Positions 46,877 through 57,037 of a stretch of DNA of 64,000 nt are shown here, piece after piece. Numbering within the stretch: position 1 is the stretch's first letter; each line of letters begins with the position of its first letter. The notes beneath the pieces were generated by a model. The model saw nothing but the letters and a program-made list of their open reading frames with translations, searched no databases and was not told the origin of the DNA. The position numbers and the translations under genes are program-made. Where the stretch lies: positions 1-64,000 of the forward strand of contig JAILGS010000036.1 in NCBI GenBank assembly GCA_024696615.1, given 5' to 3'. The DNA comes from Lachnospiraceae bacterium (GTDB lineage Bacteria > Bacillota > Clostridia > Lachnospirales > Lachnospiraceae).

Positions 46877-48877
46877 CTATTGTAACATATCTTTAGGGCT
46901 TTTCCAATGAAATTTCTGATCCACTTCGGCTTTCGTAAGGGTTAGGAAGGTTGGTCGGCCAAGAAGTCCCTTGGCACTTTCCTTACAGGATAATACCCGG
47001 TCCATTAATCGCATAATCTCTGCTTCCGTACAGGTCAGTTCCTCTCTTTGATGGATCTGACACAGGGCAGAAATAAAACGTTCCTGTACTCCACTTCGAT
47101 TTCCCGAAAGTACCTCCAGGATGTCTAGAAAATCCTTTCCTCGAAATTTTCCATGGAGAAGGGATGGAATCGCTGTAATAGAATAATCTTTTCCACCAAA
47201 TTCTTCTAAAACAAAGCCAAGTTTCTCGAAGTTTTCCTTTTGTTCCTGGAAGGTCTGATGCTCTGTGGCGGATAAATTCACAATCACAGGAACGATGAGA
47301 TCTTCCGAAGATAATTCCTCACAGAATCCCTCCTCTTGAAGGGCTTCATAGAAAATCCTCTCCCGACAAGCGCATGGATCTAATAGATACAAGCATTCCT
47401 GATGCTCCACCACCCAATAATTAGAAAATGCTCTTCCAAGAACCCGGATTTTACGACGGGGTGCAGTATTGGAAGGATTTTGCATTGGTTTTGCTACGGC
47501 TTTCTCTTGATTAACCTCAGTGGTCTCTTTTTCCTGGCTAAGGTCTTTCGTTTCTTTTACTTGTCTAAGTTCTTTCGTCCCTTCCTCTTGGGTAAGGTCT
47601 TTTGTCTCTCTATAAGTCGCAGGCTCCTTTACAATAGCGGTGGAGTCGTCGGTTAACGGACTAGAATCCTCCCTCGCAACATAAAGAGGCTTGGAAGGCT
47701 GTTTTGTAGCCCCATCTGCTTGGGATGGAACCTCGTCTACTTGAGATGTTGCCCAATCCCTTTGAAGAAGGATCACTTCCTCGGCGGGCTTTGTTGTATA
47801 TTGCTTCTTTGGCTCCAGGAATTGATCTCTCTCTTTTTGCAGGCGCAATTTTTCCTTGGCGACAAGATCTAATTCCGGAGTTTCCGGCTCCCGGCGATGT
47901 CCTAAAAGATTACTGATACTATTCACAAGACGATCATAGATTTCCTGTCCATTACTAAAGCGCAGTTCCATCTTCGTAGGATGCACATTGACATCAATGG
48001 TTTCCGGATCCAGTTCAAAATATAAACAACAGAATGGATACTGTCTTGCCATCATATAGGGAGCATAGGCATCTTCCACCCCTCGATGAATAATATTGCT
48101 TTTAATATATCTGCCATTGATATAGTAGATGATATAATTGCGATTTCCACGATGAATTACAGGCTTTCCAAGATAGCCCCATACCTTCATCCCCGGAAAT
48201 TCTTCCTTGATTTCTAATAAATTATGATAGATGTCCCTACCATAAAGATGGTAAATAATGTCTTTACATTTGCCATTTCCCGCGGTTTTAATCTTAAGCT
48301 GGCCATTATGAATAAAGGTGAAGGCAATCTCTGGATGGGAAAGACACATCTTTTCCATAAGATCCGCAATATAATTGCCTTCCGTGGTCTCGGACTTTAA
48401 GAATTTCTTACGTGCCGGGGTATTGTAAAACAGATCCCGAATAATGAAAGTGGAGCCTTCTGGACAACCGGTGGACTCCACACTCACTTCCTTCCCACCG
48501 TCAATACAGTAGCGTACGCCATCAATCGCTCCGTGGGTTTTGGTGATTAATTCCACCTTTGCTACGGATGTGATACTGGAAAGTGCCTCCCCTCGAAAGC
48601 CCATCGTTTGAATGGTTTCAAGGTCTTTTACCGTTTCAATTTTACTGGTAGCATGGCGCAAGAAGGCAATTGGAATCTCTCCCGGTTCAAATCCCATACC
48701 GTTATCCGTGATACGGATCATGCTGCATCCTCCATGGGAAATCTCCACAGTGATGGCAGTTGCCTTGGCATCCATGGCATTTTCCACTAACTCCTTCACC
48801 ACGGAAGCCGGTCGTTCGATCACTTCTCCGGCAGCAATTTGATTAATTGTAAGGTTGTCTAATACTTTAATTGCCAT
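46877..48877 (-). CDS. mutL: DNA mismatch repair endonuclease MutL
   Basis: INQIAAGEVIERPASVVKELVENAMDA, GFRGEALSSI. Confidence 0.97.
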   Translation of the reverse strand: MAIKVLDNLTINQIAAGEVIERPASVVKELVENAMDAKATAITVEISHGGCSMIRITDNGMGFEPGEIPIAFLRHATSKIETVKDLETIQTMGFRGEALSSITSVAKVELITKTHGAIDGVRYCIDGGKEVSVESTGCPEGSTFIIRDLFYNTPARKKFLKSETTEGNYIADLMEKMCLSHPEIAFTFIHNGQLKIKTAGNGKCKDIIYHLYGRDIYHNLLEIKEEFPGMKVWGYLGKPVIHRGNRNYIIYYINGRYIKSNIIHRGVEDAYAPYMMARQYPFCCLYFELDPETIDVNVHPTKMELRFSNGQEIYDRLVNSISNLLGHRREPETPELDLVAKEKLRLQKERDQFLEPKKQYTTKPAEEVILLQRDWATSQVDEVPSQADGATKQPSKPLYVAREDSSPLTDDSTAIVKEPATYRETKDLTQEEGTKELRQVKETKDLSQEKETTEVNQEKAVAKPMQNPSNTAPRRKIRVLGRAFSNYWVVEHQECLYLLDPCACRERIFYEALQEEGFCEELSSEDLIVPVIVNLSATEHQTFQEQKENFEKLGFVLEEFGGKDYSITAIPSLLHGKFRGKDFLDILEVLSGNRSGVQERFISALCQIHQREELTCTEAEIMRLMDRVLSCKESAKGLLGRPTFLTLTKAEVDQKFHWKSPKDMLQ

Positions 48878-48896
48878 TCCATCATCCTTCTTTATA

Positions 48897-48930
48897 GGGT
48901 AAAAACATTATTTGGGGTAAAAACATCATT
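48897..48930. repeat. Tandem 18-bp direct repeat upstream of mutL
   Basis: GGGTAAAAACATTATT (48897) and GGGTAAAAACATCATT (48915). Confidence 0.8.
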
Positions 48931-48938
48931 GGTCTTAT

Positions 48939-51638
48939 TTATTGTAACTTCTTTACATCCCGCTGTAACTCATAGAGGGTATTTAAAGCTTCTAAAGGAG
49001 TTAAGGTGGAAATATCTAAGGCTAATAACCGCTCATAAATCTTGGAGGAATCCACCGGCTCCTCTTTTGGTAAGTCAAACATGGATAGCTGAACCACCTG
49101 GGAATCCTGTTCCTTCACAAGGGGCTGTTTCACAATTGGGGCACTATGGGAGGAACCACAGGTCTTTGCGATTTCTCTTGCCTTAGCAGAAATATCCGCA
49201 TGACTTAATTCTTCCACCAATTCCTTGGCCCGCTGTAATACTGGCTCCGGTACTCCTGCAAGTTTTGCCACCTGAATACCATAACTTCGGTCCGCACCAC
49301 CGGGAATGATCTTACGAAGGAAGACAATATCCTCCCCCTGCTCTTTCACTGCGATACAGTAATTATTAACCCCCTGAATCGAACCTTCCAGTTCCGTCAA
49401 TTCATGGTAATGGGTTGCAAATAAGGTCTTAGCTCCCAGGGTTTTGGGATTGGCAATATGTTCCACCACAGCCCAGGCAATGGAAAGACCATCAAAGGTG
49501 GAAGTACCACGACCGATTTCATCTAAGATGATCAGGGAGCGACTGGTGGCATGACGGAGAATATTGGCCACTTCATTCATTTCCACCATGAAAGTACTCT
49601 GTCCGGAAGCTAAATCATCGGAAGCGCCCACACGGGTAAAGATTCGATCCACAATTCCAATATTGGCCTCGGAAGCCGGTACAAAGGAACCAATCTGGGC
49701 CATTAATACGATTAATGCGGTCTGACGCATATAGGTGGATTTACCAGCCATATTTGGACCTGTAATAATGGAGATTCGATTGGATTGATTATCTAATAAG
49801 GTGTCATTGGCAATAAAGAGGTCATGCTTTAACATCTTCTCCACCACTGGATGACGACCATTTTTAATATCAATTACCCCCTGGGTATTAATCTTTGGAC
49901 GAACATAGGAATTTTGTTCTGCCACATAGGCTAAACTTAGGATGGCATCCATACGGGCAATGGCATGGGCCGTATCCTGAATTCGCACCATATGATCCGC
50001 AATTTCATTACGGATCTGGCAGAATAAATCATATTCTAAGAGGTATAATTTATCCTCCGCTCCAAGAATCGTATCTTCTAATTGCTTTAATTTCTCCGTC
50101 GTATAACGCTCCATATTGGAAAGGGTCTGCTTACGGATATATTCCTCCGGTACAAGGGATAAATAAGAATTGGTTACTTCAATGGTATAACCAAAGATCT
50201 TATTATATTTCACTCGGAGATTTTTAATACCGGTACGCTCTTTTTCTTCCCCTTCAAAAGCAGCTAACCAGTTCTTTCCTTCCCTTTTAGCCTGACGCAG
50301 TCGATCCACTTCTTCATGGAAACCGTCTTTAATAATACCACCTTCTCGGATCACAAGGGGTGGTTCTTCATGAATTCCATCTTCAATTAACTGATATACA
50401 TCCCGTAATTCATCCATGGAATCCGCAAGTTCCGTAAGTAATGGATTCTGGAAGGAATACAGGGTCCTCTTAATATCCGGAATAAAATGTAAGGACTGCT
50501 TTAAGGATAATAAATCCCTGGGATTTACCGTCTGAGTAGCAACCTTACTCATAATTCGCTCAAAATCATATACGGGACCTAAATATTCCCGCAGTTCTTC
50601 CCGGTCCGCATAGGCATTATTTAATGCCTCAATGGCATCCTGACGGCGAAGAATCGCCTCCCGGCTAAGAAGGGGTTGTTCCACCATATTTCGAAGGAAA
50701 CGCGCTCCCATGGCAGTCTTTGTTTTATCTAAAACCCATAAAAGACTTCCTCGCTTTTGCTTATCCCGCATGGTTTCCACCAGTTCAAGGTTTCTGCGGG
50801 AGGAGGAATCAATAATCATATATTGTCCCGTGGTATAGATTTTTAAATTCGTAATATGCTCTAGAGAATTCTTCTGTGTTTCCACTAAGTATTCTAATAA
50901 CGCCCCTGCAGCCACGGTACCCGTAGGATAATCCTGAAGACCCAGTCCGGATAAGTTCTGAATCTTGAAATGATTGCATAACATTTGCTCGCAAGCATTA
51001 TCATTAAAATACTTGGAAGGAAGGGAACTTACTGCAATATGATTCTTCTCCACCAAATCAGAAATATCGATCCCGCTCATTAAAAAGCTCTCATTATATA
51101 CGATTTCCGCTGGAGAAAAACGAAAGATTTCATCATAAAGAAGGCGCTCCTTCTCCAGTTCCGTCACATAATATTCCCCCGTGGACACATCACAGATGGA
51201 AAGTCCAATGGTGTCTGGACTGTAGGCAATACACATGAGGTAGTTATTCTTGCTCTCGTCAAGGGACAATAAATTCATATTGGTTCCCGGGGTTACCACG
51301 CGAATGACTTCCCGCTTCACAAGCCCCTTAGCAAGCTTGGGATCCTCCACCTGCTCACAGATGGCAACACGATACCCCTTTCCCACTAAGCGGTCAATAT
51401 ATCCGTCCGCCGCATGATAGGGAATACCGCACATGGGTGCACGTTCTTCTAAGCCACAGCTTTTTCCCGTTAAGGTTAATTCCAATTCCCTCGATGCAGT
51501 CACCGCATCATCAAAGAACATCTCATAAAAATCCCCTAAACGGTAGAATAATACTGCATCCGGATATTCTAATTTGGTTTCGATATATTTTGCCATCATA
51601 GGCGTCACTTGGGAAAGTAATGCCGATAAATCAGTCAT
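48939..51638 (-). CDS. mutS: DNA mismatch repair protein MutS
   Basis: TPMMAKYIETKLEYPDAVLFYRLGDFYEMF; ITGPNMAGKSTYMRQTALI. Confidence 0.98.
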   Translation of the reverse strand: MTDLSALLSQVTPMMAKYIETKLEYPDAVLFYRLGDFYEMFFDDAVTASRELELTLTGKSCGLEERAPMCGIPYHAADGYIDRLVGKGYRVAICEQVEDPKLAKGLVKREVIRVVTPGTNMNLLSLDESKNNYLMCIAYSPDTIGLSICDVSTGEYYVTELEKERLLYDEIFRFSPAEIVYNESFLMSGIDISDLVEKNHIAVSSLPSKYFNDNACEQMLCNHFKIQNLSGLGLQDYPTGTVAAGALLEYLVETQKNSLEHITNLKIYTTGQYMIIDSSSRRNLELVETMRDKQKRGSLLWVLDKTKTAMGARFLRNMVEQPLLSREAILRRQDAIEALNNAYADREELREYLGPVYDFERIMSKVATQTVNPRDLLSLKQSLHFIPDIKRTLYSFQNPLLTELADSMDELRDVYQLIEDGIHEEPPLVIREGGIIKDGFHEEVDRLRQAKREGKNWLAAFEGEEKERTGIKNLRVKYNKIFGYTIEVTNSYLSLVPEEYIRKQTLSNMERYTTEKLKQLEDTILGAEDKLYLLEYDLFCQIRNEIADHMVRIQDTAHAIARMDAILSLAYVAEQNSYVRPKINTQGVIDIKNGRHPVVEKMLKHDLFIANDTLLDNQSNRISIITGPNMAGKSTYMRQTALIVLMAQIGSFVPASEANIGIVDRIFTRVGASDDLASGQSTFMVEMNEVANILRHATSRSLIILDEIGRGTSTFDGLSIAWAVVEHIANPKTLGAKTLFATHYHELTELEGSIQGVNNYCIAVKEQGEDIVFLRKIIPGGADRSYGIQVAKLAGVPEPVLQRAKELVEELSHADISAKAREIAKTCGSSHSAPIVKQPLVKEQDSQVVQLSMFDLPKEEPVDSSKIYERLLALDISTLTPLEALNTLYELQRDVKKLQ

Positions 51639-51641
51639 GTT

Positions 51642-53060
51642 CTATGCCTCAATTTCTCCAAAATAATAGAATCCCTTGGATTCTTTCAGGGTCACATTCA
51701 CCATGGAGCCAATCAAACTCCGATCCCCCTTAAAATGTACTAAAAGATTGCTATCCAAGCGACCGGTGAGAAGGGTTTCATCCTGCTCACTTACGGATTC
51801 CACTAACACTTTCTGGGTGGTTCCCACGAAGCGTAAGGACTCCTTGGCAGAAATGGTTTGGATCAAATGTAATAAATAGTCAAATCTTCTCTTGGACACA
51901 TCTGCTGGAACCTGATCCGGAAACTTCGCTGCAGGAGTTCCCACACGTGGGGAGTAGATGAAGGTATAGGCCGCATCATAACGAGCTTCGCGAACCACAT
52001 CACAGGTATCCTCAAAATCTTCCTCCGTCTCTCCTGGAAATCCCACAATAATATCCGTGGTTAAGGATACATCGGGAAGGATTTCTCGAATCATTCGAAC
52101 CACTTCTAAGTACTGTTCCTTAGAATATACGCGATTCATACGCTTTAAAAGACTGGTGCTGCCGGACTGTAATGGCATATGGATCTGATGACAGATCTTC
52201 TTACTATCCCGCATCACTTCTAAGACTTCCCTGGTAAAATCCTTCGGATGTGGGGACATGTAACGAATTCGCTCCAATCCCTCGATCTGATCCACTTCCC
52301 GAAGGAGATCGGCGAAGGAAAATCCATCCTTAAAGTCATTGCCATAGGAATTCACATTCTGTCCAAGTAACATGACTTCCTTGACGCCGTCCTTTACTAA
52401 TGCACGAATCTCATTCACAATATCCCTTGGTTCTCTGGAATGCTCACGGCCACGTACATGGGGAACAATACAGAACGTACAGAAATTATTACAACCAAAG
52501 GTAATATTCACACCGGACTTGAATGGGAATTTACGAACACTTGGAAGATCCTCCACAATCAGTGGATTCTTATCCATCAGTTCAATCACCAGTTCATCGG
52601 ATAATAAACTTTCATAGAGCACCTGTGCAAATTGATACAGATTATGGGTACCAAAGATCAGATCCACATGGGGATAGGATTTCTTAATCTTTTCCACCAC
52701 ATGGGGCTCCTGCATCATGCATCCACACAGGCCAATACGCATATCTGGATTCTTTCGTTTAAATTTTTTAAGATTTCCTAAATGACCATACAATCTGGTA
52801 TTGGCATTCTCACGAATGGAGCAGGTATTAAAGATAATAAAATCCGCCTGTTCCTCATCTTCAATGATCTCATAGCCAGCTTCCGTTAACACACCCACGA
52901 TTTTCTCGGAATCTCTGGCATTCATTTGACAACCAAAGGTTACCACACAGGCAGTAAGCGGTTTCTTGCGCTTAGCATCCTGGGCGGTAATAATCTCTTT
53001 AATTTTCTGAATATATTCTCTTTGTTTCTTAGCTTCTTCAATTGCTTCAAGTGTTGCCAT
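51642..53060 (-). CDS. miaB: tRNA-2-methylthio-N6-dimethylallyladenosine synthase MiaB
   Basis: VVTFGCQMNARDSEKI; GCNNFCTFCIVPHVRGREHSR. Confidence 0.96.
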   Translation of the reverse strand: MATLEAIEEAKKQREYIQKIKEIITAQDAKRKKPLTACVVTFGCQMNARDSEKIVGVLTEAGYEIIEDEEQADFIIFNTCSIRENANTRLYGHLGNLKKFKRKNPDMRIGLCGCMMQEPHVVEKIKKSYPHVDLIFGTHNLYQFAQVLYESLLSDELVIELMDKNPLIVEDLPSVRKFPFKSGVNITFGCNNFCTFCIVPHVRGREHSREPRDIVNEIRALVKDGVKEVMLLGQNVNSYGNDFKDGFSFADLLREVDQIEGLERIRYMSPHPKDFTREVLEVMRDSKKICHQIHMPLQSGSTSLLKRMNRVYSKEQYLEVVRMIREILPDVSLTTDIIVGFPGETEEDFEDTCDVVREARYDAAYTFIYSPRVGTPAAKFPDQVPADVSKRRFDYLLHLIQTISAKESLRFVGTTQKVLVESVSEQDETLLTGRLDSNLLVHFKGDRSLIGSMVNVTLKESKGFYYFGEIEA

Positions 53061-53091
53061 GGTAAAACCTTTCCTAAAACCTAACTCATAC

Positions 53092-53664
53092 CTAGTTCTT
53101 TATCCTTTGGGATTCTGTAATCACAAGATCCAATCCCCGGTCCCATTCCCCGCGAGGGACTTGGGATACCAACTGAAAATCAAACCCCAGTCCAATGGTA
53201 AAAAACTCGGGGTAACGTTCCAAATACTTATCATAAAAACCGCCGCCATAGCCGATTCGCCCTCCCATGGGGTCAAAAGCAAGCCCTGGCACGATCATAA
53301 CGCCCCGGGGATTTAAGGCTTTGTTACAATCCTCCACCGGTTCTAAAATCCCCTTACATCCGGAAGCTAAGTCCTTCATGGAATGCACCTCATAGAAGTT
53401 CATCTCCTCCCCTTCCACTTTGGGCAGATAGACTTTTCGTCCCTGTTCCCAGAGGCGTTCGATGAGGGATTGCATGTGAACTTCCGCATTGTAATTCATA
53501 TAGGCGTAGATTTCATCGGCTTTTATGAACTCCTCGCATTCTTGCAAATGTTTAAAAATCCTTTCACTTCGTATCAGAATTTCATCTGCCGATAGCTCTT
53601 TTTTCTTCTTCGAAATGCTTCTTCGAAGTTCTTTTTTGGCTAATTCTAAGGCCTCTCGTTCCAT
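53092..53664 (-). CDS. 5-formyltetrahydrofolate cyclo-ligase
   Basis: MIVPGLAFDPMGGRIGYGGGFYDKYLE. Confidence 0.93.
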   Translation of the reverse strand: MEREALELAKKELRRSISKKKKELSADEILIRSERIFKHLQECEEFIKADEIYAYMNYNAEVHMQSLIERLWEQGRKVYLPKVEGEEMNFYEVHSMKDLASGCKGILEPVEDCNKALNPRGVMIVPGLAFDPMGGRIGYGGGFYDKYLERYPEFFTIGLGFDFQLVSQVPRGEWDRGLDLVITESQRIKN

Positions 53665-53678
53665 AACTGCCTTCCATT

Positions 53679-53918
53679 CTAATTATGATGTTCTGGACGC
53701 TTCATCATCTCATCATGTCGTTCCTTCACAGAAATTCTGCTTCCGTCCGGATTCTCGATGGTGATGGACTCTAAATTCGCCTTCATATTGGCCTTCATGG
53801 CATCAATATAGGTTCTGCGAAGCATTTGCTGTTCGCTTGCTTCTTCGGCGGTAAGTTCCCGCTGCTTTTTCAGATGCGCCAGCTCATTAATACGCGCAAT
53901 TTGTTCCTTGGTTATCAT
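53679..53918 (-). CDS. DUF896 (YnzC-like) small protein
   Basis: MITKEQIARINELAHLKKQRELTAEEASEQQMLRRTYIDAMKANMKANLESI; ATG at 53918 overlaps the preceding stop. Confidence 0.9.
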   Translation of the reverse strand: MITKEQIARINELAHLKKQRELTAEEASEQQMLRRTYIDAMKANMKANLESITIENPDGSRISVKERHDEMMKRPEHHN

Positions 53919-55558
53919 TCCAAAATCCTCTCTAAATCTTCCATAACCCATTCTGCAGTACGAATTCCATCCACCGCTGCAGAGGTGATTCCTCCCGCAT
54001 ATCCAGCACCTTCCCCACAAGGATAAAGGCCCCCAATATTACTTTCCCCATGTTCATTCCGAAGCATGTGAACCGGGGAAGAGGTCCTGCTTTCCAGTCC
54101 CACCATCAGCGCATCCCCATCGTCAAAGGAAGGGATCTGCTTTCCAAAATGATGGACTCCCGCAATAATTGGTTGGATCATTTCCTCTGGAAGAATATGC
54201 CACAGATTGCCAAGGGCATAGGCTCCCTTAATACATGGGGTAACCCTTCCTAAGGAAGTACTTGCACATCCCTTGGAAAAATCTTCAAATCGCTGCACCG
54301 GAATTTTTCCATCACATTCCTCATAGGCCTTCTCTTCCAAGGCTTCCTGATATTCCACTCCTGCAAGAGGGTTGGAGTCTTTAGCATAGTCCGATGGCTT
54401 TATGGTAACAACAATGGCAGAATTAGCATTCTTACTATTTCTACCGGAATAGGACATACCATTAACACATAATCTGCCAGGCTCAGAGGAGGCATTCACC
54501 ACATATCCTCCGGGACACATACAAAAAGAATACACCCCTCTACCGGACTCCTTATGCTTATAAGTCACTTTATAAGGCGCCGCAGGTAAATCATAGGAAG
54601 CATTCTCCACGCCGTAAGCATAGGCATTAATCACTTCCTGGGGATGTTCCATACGAACCCCCATGGCAAATGCTTTCTGCTCCATGGCTACTCCAAGCCC
54701 ATATAAAACACGAATGGTATCCCTGGCACTATGACCAATGGCAAGAATCACATGGGAGCAGGGAAGAATTTCACGATCATTCACTTCAATTCCTGTAATC
54801 CGATTCTTTTCTAAGCATAATCCGGTCATCTTGGTGTGAAATAACACTTTGCCTCCGAGGGAAATAATTTCTTCCCGAATACCGGAAACACATTCCACCA
54901 ATTTATCCGTTCCCACATGGGGTTTTGCATCATAAATAATCTCAGGATTTGCTCCATACAAAACAAAGGTGTCCATAATAAAGCGAAGTTTTCCCGTATT
55001 TTCCTTAATCTGGGAATTTAATTTGCCATCGGAAAACGTACCTGCGCCTCCCTCCCCAAATTGCACATTGCAATCCGGGGATAATGGCTTTCCATCCCAA
55101 AACTCCGATACGGTTTTGGTTCGTTCCGTTACATTACCGCCCCGATCAATTAATATTGGACAAAGTCCTGCTCTTGCTAAAACTAATCCGGCAAAAAGAC
55201 CGGCAGGACCGGTTCCCACAATGACGATGGATGGTTTTGCATCCCCCGCCGCATGGTACTTTTTAAGAGCCTCCTTGGATAATTCTTTCGGCTCATAGGT
55301 TCGATGCTCCACCAGGGTAATATCCCTGTCATGTAAGCGTTCCACCAATCGTTCTTCTGCTTCTTTGGAAGTATTCTCCAGAGAAACATTCACGGAATAG
55401 ATATAATAAAGCTTTGGCTTTTCTCTTGAGTCTAAGGAACGGCGAATAATATCCATGGTCCATGGAGTTTTTGGATGTTTTAATCTTTTGGTTACCAGGG
55501 CCTGTAAGTCATTCAGTGTTCCAGACACCGGTAATTTTAACTGTGTAATTCGTATCAT
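53915..55558 (-). CDS. FAD-dependent dehydrogenase / NAD(P)/FAD-dependent oxidoreductase
   Basis: IVIVGTGPAGLFAGLVLARAGLCPILIDRG. Confidence 0.92.
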   Translation of the reverse strand: MIRITQLKLPVSGTLNDLQALVTKRLKHPKTPWTMDIIRRSLDSREKPKLYYIYSVNVSLENTSKEAEERLVERLHDRDITLVEHRTYEPKELSKEALKKYHAAGDAKPSIVIVGTGPAGLFAGLVLARAGLCPILIDRGGNVTERTKTVSEFWDGKPLSPDCNVQFGEGGAGTFSDGKLNSQIKENTGKLRFIMDTFVLYGANPEIIYDAKPHVGTDKLVECVSGIREEIISLGGKVLFHTKMTGLCLEKNRITGIEVNDREILPCSHVILAIGHSARDTIRVLYGLGVAMEQKAFAMGVRMEHPQEVINAYAYGVENASYDLPAAPYKVTYKHKESGRGVYSFCMCPGGYVVNASSEPGRLCVNGMSYSGRNSKNANSAIVVTIKPSDYAKDSNPLAGVEYQEALEEKAYEECDGKIPVQRFEDFSKGCASTSLGRVTPCIKGAYALGNLWHILPEEMIQPIIAGVHHFGKQIPSFDDGDALMVGLESRTSSPVHMLRNEHGESNIGGLYPCGEGAGYAGGITSAAVDGIRTAEWVMEDLERILE

Positions 55559-56841
55559 CCCTCTTGCACCTTCTTACTTCCTGCAATCATACCACTGGCA
55601 AAGGCCCATTGTAGATTATATCCACCACAGATTCCATCTACATCCACAAGTTCACCAACCACATATAATCCCGGATGATCCTTACATTCCATGGTGCCCC
55701 ACACTAAGGCATCCGTAGGAACGCCACCCTGGCATACCTGACAAAAATCATATCCGCGATATCCCGATACCGTAAAAGACAGATTCTTTAATTGCCGGAC
55801 AAATCCTTCGAAATCCTTATCCTGTAAGCTTTCCACCGGGGTGCTTTTCTTAAGTCGACATAGACCAAGAATCGTATTCGTTACTTTCTTTGGTACAATT
55901 CCATCAAAGAATTGCTCCGCATGATAATTGGACATAAAGCCTTCTTCCATGGTCTTTTTCTTTTGCTGTAGGAAGGCCACACCTTCCTCTAAGGAAACCT
56001 TAGGCCATAGATCCACAAGAATCCGAAGATCCCCATTGGTCTGCTTTTTCAATTGTGCCTTGGCTTCCACATCCTGTACAACATAACGGCTAATCTGAAA
56101 CATGGGAATGCCGGATAGGCCATATTCGGTAAATTGAATCTCTCCCATACTCTCATACATTTGCACGGTGCCATATTTTATACAGCCCTCCGTACGTACA
56201 CCGGAGAGGTTTTTAACATATTCTTCTTCACATTCCACGGAAGTCAGGGCTGGAAGCACCTTCTTTAGCGGAAGGGAAAGCTTTTCTAACAGCGGGAACA
56301 CGGAGCCATCGGAACCGGTCTTAGGATGGGATAAAAGTCCTGTGGCAAGAACAAGATGCGGTGCAATCAGGCAATATTCTCCCTCCCCCGTTGTAATATG
56401 CAGCTCATACTTTCCTTTAGCATTCTTTTTTCCGTCTAAAATCTTACTATGAAGGTAAATTGCCACCTTCTGGTTAGCTAGCAAGGAAACCAAATGGTCC
56501 CTGACGGAAGCTGCCTGATTGGAATAGGGATAGATATATCCATCCCGGTCCTTTAAGGAAAGTCCGGTGTGTTCCAACCATTCCATAAGTTTGCTTGGGG
56601 AAAACTTTTCTATAATTCCCATGGCATAGTCATTTCCTTCGGGATTATAGGCCTCTTTGGTCAAATGGGTATTGGTGATATTACAACGCCCATTTCCTGT
56701 CAGGAGAAGTTTTTTTAAAATCATCTCTTTCTGTTCCACAATACATACTGTCATTCCAGCCTTGGCTGCAGCAAGGGCTGCCATACATCCAGCGGCTCCA
56801 CCACCAAGGATGATCTTATCATAATGGATTGTCGATGCCAT
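55555..56841 (-). CDS. NAD(P)/FAD-dependent oxidoreductase, HI0933/YhiN-like family
   Basis: IILGGGAAGCMAALAAAKAGMTVCIVEQ; LLLTGNGRCNITN. Confidence 0.93.
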   Translation of the reverse strand: MASTIHYDKIILGGGAAGCMAALAAAKAGMTVCIVEQKEMILKKLLLTGNGRCNITNTHLTKEAYNPEGNDYAMGIIEKFSPSKLMEWLEHTGLSLKDRDGYIYPYSNQAASVRDHLVSLLANQKVAIYLHSKILDGKKNAKGKYELHITTGEGEYCLIAPHLVLATGLLSHPKTGSDGSVFPLLEKLSLPLKKVLPALTSVECEEEYVKNLSGVRTEGCIKYGTVQMYESMGEIQFTEYGLSGIPMFQISRYVVQDVEAKAQLKKQTNGDLRILVDLWPKVSLEEGVAFLQQKKKTMEEGFMSNYHAEQFFDGIVPKKVTNTILGLCRLKKSTPVESLQDKDFEGFVRQLKNLSFTVSGYRGYDFCQVCQGGVPTDALVWGTMECKDHPGLYVVGELVDVDGICGGYNLQWAFASGMIAGSKKVQEG

Positions 56842-56941
56842 CTTCTTCTCCTTTCAATCCATAATACACTAATATATTATTTTATTCCAAAAACCCAGAT
56901 TTGGCAAGGAAAACGAGGCCTTTTCATGGAAAAAAAGCCGT

Positions 56942-56986
56942 AAAAAAGAGCTTTCCAGAAAGAATCTCTCTTTCTAAAAAGCTCTT
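56942..56986 (-). terminator. Terminator of the DUF3048 gene
   Basis: AAGAGCTTT-TT-AGAAAG...CTTTCT-GG-AAAGCTCTT then TTTT on minus. Confidence 0.8.
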
Positions 56987-57037
56987 AGGTCATTCGCATT
57001 CTTTGGCTAAGGAAAACCCTTGCAAGGGACCTACTTC

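Noticed and set aside
54969-55298. 109-aa plus-strand ORF
   Set aside because: Antisense to the FAD-dependent dehydrogenase, no RBS or family resemblance.
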